Shown here piece by piece: positions 62,505-64,000 of a stretch of DNA of 64,000 bases. The stretch's first letter is position 1; each line of letters opens with the position of its first letter. The stretch is from Bradyrhizobium diazoefficiens (GTDB lineage: Bacteria; Pseudomonadota; Alphaproteobacteria; Rhizobiales; Xanthobacteraceae). The position numbers and the translations under genes were made by a program. The notes below the pieces were generated by a model. That model had not been told where the DNA came from. It saw only the letters and a list, made by a program, of their open reading frames with translations, and ran no database searches. Where the stretch lies: NCBI RefSeq assembly GCF_016612535.1, contig NZ_JAENXS010000002.1:930001-994000 (forward strand). Direction: 5' to 3'.

Positions 62505-63569
62505 TTATCGCGAGATCGGCGGAGTCGGTGGACCGGAGGACTCGGCGGGCGCAGGAGACGGAGCCGCGGCGGGCGCGGACGGCGCTGCCTCTGCCGGCTT
62601 GCCTGCAGGCTCGGAGCTGCTGCTCCTGGCGGGCTCGGAAGCGGTAGCGGCGGCGGGCTTCGGTGCAGCCGATTCAGCTGGCGTGGAGGCAACCGCCGGC
62701 GCTGCCGGCGTTACCTGCGGCACCGGATCGGGGCGCAACGCCGGCGGCGCCTCGCTTCCGCTCGGCTCCACCTTGGCGCTCTCCGGTTTGGCCTCGGCCG
62801 GGTTTTCGGCAGGCTTGGCGCTGTCGGGCTTGGCTTCGTCGTGGCCGGAATCGACCTTGGCGCTCTCGCTCTTCGGCTCAGACTTGAGTTCAGATTTGGG
62901 TTCAGATTTGGGTTCGATCTTGGAGTCGACCTTGGGCTCAACCTTTGGCGCCGCAGCGTCTTCAGTCTCCGGCTTGCCGCGCTTGCTCAGCCGCTTGCTC
63001 TTGCGGCCCGCAGGCGCTTGTTCGGTGGTGGCCTCGGGCTTGGCGCCTTCCTTCGCACCTTCCTTGGCGCCCTCCTCGCTCGGCCGCGCTGTGCGCTTCT
63101 GACGACCTTCAGGCGCAGGGCCGGCGCCCTCGCCCTCAGGCTTGGCGGCCTCGTGCGAGCGCTGGCGGCGGCCCTGATGTTCGGGGGACTGCCCGGGATT
63201 GGTGTTGGCTTCCTTCTCCTTGGCGCCGTCTTTCTTATCCTTGCCGTCCTTGCCGCCATCCTTGGATTGGTAGCGGGCGTCGGTGGCACCGTTGGAAATG
63301 AGGTACGAGGCCAGCACGCCGGCCATGTCCGGGCTGATCGTGTAATGCTGACGCAGGAAACCCGGCAGCGAACCCGGCGCCACCGTCTTCAACAGGCCTC
63401 TCGGGCTCTTGTGGCAGGCATTGCAGGTCTGCGCGAAGATCTGGGATGGGGCCTTGCCGGCCTCGAGGTTCGTCGCCTGCGCGAGAGCGGCATCGGTGGC
63501 GCCGAAGCCGATCAGAAATAGCACCGTGGCGAGACTGAGCGCTCGGCTCGACATTCCCATCATCTCCAT
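62505..63569 (-). CDS. c-type cytochrome-like protein with long low-complexity tail
   Basis: 354-residue exported protein. Signal peptide to about residue 31 (TDAALA); ATG 63554 (sixth codon) is an alternative start with a better ribosome site. One haem c motif, CNACH at residues 49-53, is followed by a possible axial Met in SPDMAGVLASYL near 82, as in small class I cytochromes. From about residue 100 to the end the sequence is low complexity (Lys, Glu, Pro, Ala, Ser), with near-repeats EPKSEPKSELKSEPKSESAK and KEGAKEGAKPEA. The tail is likely disordered and periplasmic. Function unknown. Confidence 0.88.
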   Translation of the reverse strand: MEMMGMSSRALSLATVLFLIGFGATDAALAQATNLEAGKAPSQIFAQTCNACHKSPRGLLKTVAPGSLPGFLRQHYTISPDMAGVLASYLISNGATDARYQSKDGGKDGKDKKDGAKEKEANTNPGQSPEHQGRRQRSHEAAKPEGEGAGPAPEGRQKRTARPSEEGAKEGAKEGAKPEATTEQAPAGRKSKRLSKRGKPETEDAAAPKVEPKVDSKIEPKSEPKSELKSEPKSESAKVDSGHDEAKPDSAKPAENPAEAKPESAKVEPSGSEAPPALRPDPVPQVTPAAPAVASTPAESAAPKPAAATASEPARSSSSEPAGKPAEAAPSAPAAAPSPAPAESSGPPTPPISR

Positions 63570-63832
63570 TGAAATCCGACAGATACGGCCGGCATGCGAG
63601 CGCGGCGGCGGTCACCTTTTAGCCGATTGCGCCGCGAATGGAAGCGCACTCATCAAGCATGTAATCCCGCGATTTTCGAATATCGGGTTTGAACACAACG
63701 CATTAGCGATCTGGGGACAGGCTGCCTAAATTTACATGCGACCGCATTGGAACTATCATAATTTCCAAGCGTGAATGTGTGAGGGCCGGGTTTAGTCGCT
63801 TCTTTTCGGGTTCGCTCGAGAGGTGTGTGTCG

Positions 63833-64000
63833 ATGGACCGCTTGTTGCGTACGTTCTTGTCCGACTTCATCCGCCGCGGGTCGATGACGGTGACCACGGC
63901 AAGCGGGATGAAATTTACTGTCGGCGACGGCTCCGGCGAGCCGGTCGTAGTCCGTTTCGTCACTGCCGACGCACAAAGGAAGGTCCTCGTCAATCCCGAG
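63833..64000 (+). CDS. Cyclopropane-fatty-acyl-phospholipid synthase family protein, 3' end outside window
   Basis: Only the first 56 residues lie in the window, and the frame stays open to the last base. The start MDRLLRTFLSDFIRRG then TVTTASGMKFTVGDGSGEP matches the N-terminal region of cyclopropane fatty acid synthases of alphaproteobacteria, which modify unsaturated acyl chains of phospholipids with SAM. The catalytic domain is not visible. GGAAC-N16-CGTG at 63739-63763 is close to the EcfG stress consensus but has one mismatch in the -10 box; its distance of about 70 bases to ATG 63833 is plausible. Confidence 0.78.
   Translation, partial: MDRLLRTFLSDFIRRGSMTVTTASGMKFTVGDGSGEPVVVRFVTADAQRKVLVNPE

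Noticed and set aside
1..64000. CRISPR arrays, tRNA or rRNA genes, intact prophage or insertion sequences
   Set aside because: No regularly spaced repeats, no tRNA-like cloverleaf or conserved rRNA segments, and no intact transposase or phage structural genes were seen on either strand; a dedicated search would be needed to exclude small cases.

Overview
The window is high-GC DNA (about two thirds G+C) from an alphaproteobacterium of the order Hyphomicrobiales (Rhizobiales), almost certainly Bradyrhizobium or a close relative. The evidence is the housekeeping gene order, the short palindromic intergenic repeats, a general-stress (EcfG-type) promoter, and a repeat carrying spurious reading frames of a kind I recall from Bradyrhizobium genomes. 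That placement is my judgement from protein sequence and gene order; no search was run. I saw no tRNA, rRNA, CRISPR array or intact insertion sequence.

Left part (1-24000): the end of a sugar ABC importer (permease and binding protein), RNase D, a class III aminotransferase, and a LysR-controlled minus-strand operon of two acetyltransferase-fold proteins plus an isochorismatase-like protein that lacks its nucleophile. Next come a beta-barrel protein, a cold-shock protein, purM-purN, pgsA, an HdaA-like DnaA regulator, ppk-ppx, a secreted phosphoesterase divergent from a di-haem peroxidase, an SbmA/BacA-type peptide transporter, a TerC-family protein and ndk.

Middle part (24000-36500): an ABC-F ATPase, then a compositionally different two-gene island at 25995-28051 (thymidylate-kinase-like enzyme divergent from a radical SAM enzyme), a binding protein, a methyltransferase, a lipoprotein, and holC-pepA. 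In E. coli pepA is the divergent neighbour of lptF. Here a cassette of ECF sigma factor with SnoaL-like tail, 14-TM exporter and small monooxygenase-like protein sits between them.

Right part (36500-64000): the envelope and housekeeping block lptF-lptG-lptD-surA-pdxA-rsmA, then an accessory stretch (44139-49869) with an alcohol dehydrogenase, a Crp/Fnr regulator, small stress-type genes, REP palindromes around an internally deleted REP-associated transposase, and a long structured repeat. Then come the minus-strand operon fabD-fabG-acpP-fabF-mltG-yicC-gmk, a TetR/desaturase pair, the ribosomal operon rpsF-rpsR-DUF2232-rplI, a TetR/thioesterase pair with tandem operators, a c-type haem protein with a long low-complexity tail, and the start of a cyclopropane-fatty-acid synthase-like gene.

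Best leads for something undescribed: the kinase/radical SAM island, the LysR-GNAT-GNAT-isochorismatase operon, the REP/transposase relic, and a possible translational switch in the rpsF leader.
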